From Acidithiobacillus sulfuriphilus (lineage in GTDB: Bacteria; Pseudomonadota; Gammaproteobacteria; Acidithiobacillales; Acidithiobacillaceae): DNA of 24,445 bases. Position numbers and translations under genes: made by a program. The stretch is taken from assembly GCF_003721225.1 (NCBI RefSeq), contig NZ_RIZI01000157.1, positions 1 through 24,445 of the forward strand, written 5' to 3'. The notes under the pieces are model-generated. The model was not told the DNA's origin and did no database searches. It worked only from the letters and a program-made list of their open reading frames with translations. Position 1 is the first letter of the stretch; each line of letters opens with the position of its first letter. This document shows, piece by piece, positions 22,901 through 24,445 of this stretch.

Positions 22901-22966
22901 AGTCCTTGTCTTGGGCGATCGGTGCATCTATCCTAAACCATTCTTGGATGCCATTTCTACGAGCGA

Positions 22967-23419
22967 ATGAATAGCGACGAACTCAAGCGTGCCGGCCTCA
23001 AGGCCACTCTGCCGCGCCTCAAGATCCTGCGGATCTTCGAGGAGGGCGCAACCCGCCATCTAACGGCCGAGGATATCTATCGGCAGCTACTGGATGCCGG
23101 CGAGGAAGTGGGGCTGGCTACGGTCTACCGGGTACTGACCCAGTTCGAGTCGGCGGGTCTGGTGCGCCGCCATCATTTTGAAGGCGACAAGGCCATTTTC
23201 GAGCTCAATGAAAGCGGGCACCATGATCATATGGTCTGCACCGCCTGCGGCAAGGTGCTGGAATTTTTTGACGAGCGTCTGGAAGCACGGCAGCGCGAAC
23301 TGGCTGAGGAAGAAGGCTTTTTTATTACCGATCATAGTCTCTATCTCTACGGAACCTGTCTGGGGATGCAGGAACGGGGGGTCTGCTCGCTCAAGTCCGG
23401 TGATGATGCCGATCGTTGA
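22967..23419 (+). CDS. fur: Ferric uptake regulator Fur
   Basis: Fe(II)-dependent repressor of iron-uptake genes. The 150-residue protein has the winged-helix domain with GLATVYRVLTQFESAGLV (49-66) and the dimerisation/metal domain with HHDHMVCTACGKVLEF (85-100; C91/C94) and a C-terminal C131...C140. These features place it in Fur rather than Zur or PerR, though the distinction is not absolute by eye. The ribosome binding site is weak. It is divergent from bamE, an arrangement common in gammaproteobacteria. I could not identify a convincing Fur box in the short spacer. Confidence 0.93.
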   Translation: MNSDELKRAGLKATLPRLKILRIFEEGATRHLTAEDIYRQLLDAGEEVGLATVYRVLTQFESAGLVRRHHFEGDKAIFELNESGHHDHMVCTACGKVLEFFDERLEARQRELAEEEGFFITDHSLYLYGTCLGMQERGVCSLKSGDDADR

Positions 23420-23550
23420 ACTTCTGCCCGTCATTTACCATAGCTGCGCCACAGTGCGGCTCCATATCCAAAGATGTTAAATTGCCCACAGTAAGTGAAA
23501 AAAACGCTAGCCACTCGGCAATGTATGCCCTATTACCAGGAGAAACCCCC

Positions 23551-23934
23551 ATGGACGCGAAACTCGTAGAGGCCTTTCATCATACCCTGGAAGACCGGCG
23601 CCGCGACTTGCTTACCGGCGTGCGTGCGCATCTGCTCAACGGCGAGTTGGCGGCGGAGGAGCGGGAGCGGCTGGAAGTGCGGGATATCGGTGATGACTCG
23701 GTGCTGGATCTCGCCGAGAGCCTGGTGCTGGCGCGGGATTTGCGGGAGGCCCAGGCGTTGCGGGCGGTGAATCTCGCCCTGGAGCGCATCAGGGCCGGCA
23801 CTTACGGGATCTGCGTGGACTGTGGGGAGGAGATTCCGGTGGCGCGTTTGCAGGTGGAACCCGAAGCGGAGCGCTGCGTAGCATGCCAGCAGCGCTGGGA
23901 AGCGTTGCAGGAACAGACGGAGGCGAGCCTCTAA
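23551..23934 (+). CDS. DksA/TraR-type C4 zinc-finger protein
   Basis: A short DksA-superfamily protein that may enter the RNA polymerase secondary channel. From ATG 23551 (AGGAG 8 nt upstream) it has 127 residues. An N-terminal helical part is followed by AGTYGICVDCGEEIPVARL and a second CxxC (C88, C91, C109, C112), the four-cysteine zinc finger. At 127 residues it is shorter than E. coli DksA (151). The DxxDxA tip motif of true DksA is not clear: the tip-like region reads DIGDDSVLDLAE (45-56). I therefore do not call it dksA. It is in line with fur, 131 bases downstream. Its stop overlaps the convergent proB stop by 4 bases. Confidence 0.8.
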   Translation: MDAKLVEAFHHTLEDRRRDLLTGVRAHLLNGELAAEERERLEVRDIGDDSVLDLAESLVLARDLREAQALRAVNLALERIRAGTYGICVDCGEEIPVARLQVEPEAERCVACQQRWEALQEQTEASL

Positions 23935-24445
23935 GCCCCCCCTCCGGGGATCTCCGTTTCGCTGAGGACGAGATTGTCGCGGTGGATGAGTTCCGGATCC
24001 TCCACCTCACCAAACTCCTCGGCGATCACCTTGCTACTTTTCCCGATGCGCTGCCGGACCATCTGTGCGTCGAGATTGACCAGGCCCCGGGCCACTTCCC
24101 GGCCCTCCGGGTCCAGGCAGACGACCAGATCGCCGCGCTGAAAGCTCCCCTCTGCCGCGGTAACACCGACGGGTAGCAGGCTGCTGCCCTTTTTCCTCAA
24201 CACTTGGGCAGCGCCAGCGTCGAGGTGCAGGGTGCCGGTCGCCCGGAGTTGCCCCGCCAGCCAGCGCTTGCGGGCGGCGAGGCGGGCCAGGCGGGGATGG
24301 AAGTAGGTGCCCAGGGCTTCTCCCCGGTGCAGGCGCAGAAGCAGGTCTGGCTCGTGACCGCTGGCGACGATGGTGGCGGTTCCCGAGCGGGCGGCCCGGG
24401 CGGCGGCCCGCACCTTGGTGATCATGCCGCCGCTGCCCACATGGC
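23931..24445 (-). CDS. proB: Glutamate 5-kinase ProB, C-terminal part (cut by right edge)
   Basis: ProB phosphorylates glutamate in the first step of proline synthesis. Only the last ~171 codons are in the window; the frame is open past base 24445, and the GTG near the edge is internal. The visible part begins VGSGGMITKVRAA, the end of the kinase domain (family: GTGGM.TK..AA), followed by ATIVASG and the C-terminal PUA domain with AAQVLRKKGSSLLPVGV, FQRGDLVVCLDPEGREVARGL and KSSKVIAEEFG. The stop TAG overlaps the TAA of the DksA/TraR-type gene on the other strand. Upstream neighbours (often obgE or proA) are outside the window. Confidence 0.93.
   Translation of the reverse strand, partial: HVGSGGMITKVRAAARAARSGTATIVASGHEPDLLLRLHRGEALGTYFHPRLARLAARKRWLAGQLRATGTLHLDAGAAQVLRKKGSSLLPVGVTAAEGSFQRGDLVVCLDPEGREVARGLVNLDAQMVRQRIGKSSKVIAEEFGEVEDPELIHRDNLVLSETEIPGGGA

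Overview
The window is a GC-rich (roughly 60-65 %), densely packed bacterial chromosome segment. Most genes are proteobacterial housekeeping genes: Rep, Lgt, SmpB, RsuA, ApaH, RppH, NudJ, RatA, BamE, Fur, S20 and ProB. They are mixed with a membrane-bound molybdenum sulfur/polysulfide-type reductase, a DsrE-type sulfur protein and a molybdate/tungstate importer. This mix, with a Tat-exported sulfur reductase, suggests a chemolithotrophic sulfur-metabolising gammaproteobacterium of the Acidithiobacillus kind. That assignment is inference from gene content; there is no rRNA in the window. I see no tRNA, rRNA, CRISPR array, insertion sequence or phage gene.

Layout. 1-2066 (minus): dsrE-like, apaH and a multi-pass membrane protein cut by the left edge. 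2228-5090 (plus): a good sigma70 promoter, then a molybdate/tungstate-type ABC importer (binding protein, permease, ATPase). 5147-5571 (plus): rpsT with its own promoter and terminator. 5571-8382 (minus): lgt then rep. 8563-14097 (minus): a five-gene reductase operon, psrA-psrB-psrC-torD-like-hybE-like, behind a strikingly AT-rich promoter region. 14364-15404 (minus): an agmatine deiminase. 15493-17373 (plus): rsuA, nudJ and rppH, with a large perfect inverted repeat between the two Nudix genes. 17335-20530 (minus): smpB, an ArnT-type glycosyltransferase, a DsbG-like thioredoxin-fold protein and dsbB, the first three overlapping by a few bases. 20531-20768: a divergent spacer holding a candidate structured leader RNA. 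20769-22397 (plus): a phospholipase-D/cardiolipin-synthase-like gene and ratA. 22556-22900 (minus): bamE. 22967-23934 (plus): fur and a DksA/TraR-type zinc-finger gene. 23931-24445 (minus): the 3' part of proB.

How it fits together. PsrA (catalytic, Tat signal), PsrB (four 4Fe-4S clusters) and PsrC (NrfD membrane quinone subunit) form a quinone-linked periplasmic reductase. A TorD-type chaperone and a HybE-like protein would proofread cofactor loading and Tat export. The molybdate/tungstate importer could supply the metal. The smpB-dsbB group links a Dsb oxidation pair to an envelope glycosyltransferase. ApaH and RppH both act on capped or dinucleoside-polyphosphate substrates.

Most worth a second look: (1) the 109-nt multi-helix element before the phospholipase-D-like gene; (2) the HybE-like chaperone whose C-terminus carries a Tat-like RRAFLRR sequence; (3) the 18-bp perfect inverted repeat between nudJ and rppH; (4) a DsbG-like domain without the dimerisation domain, encoded next to dsbB; (5) the AT-rich psrA control region with inverted and direct repeats.
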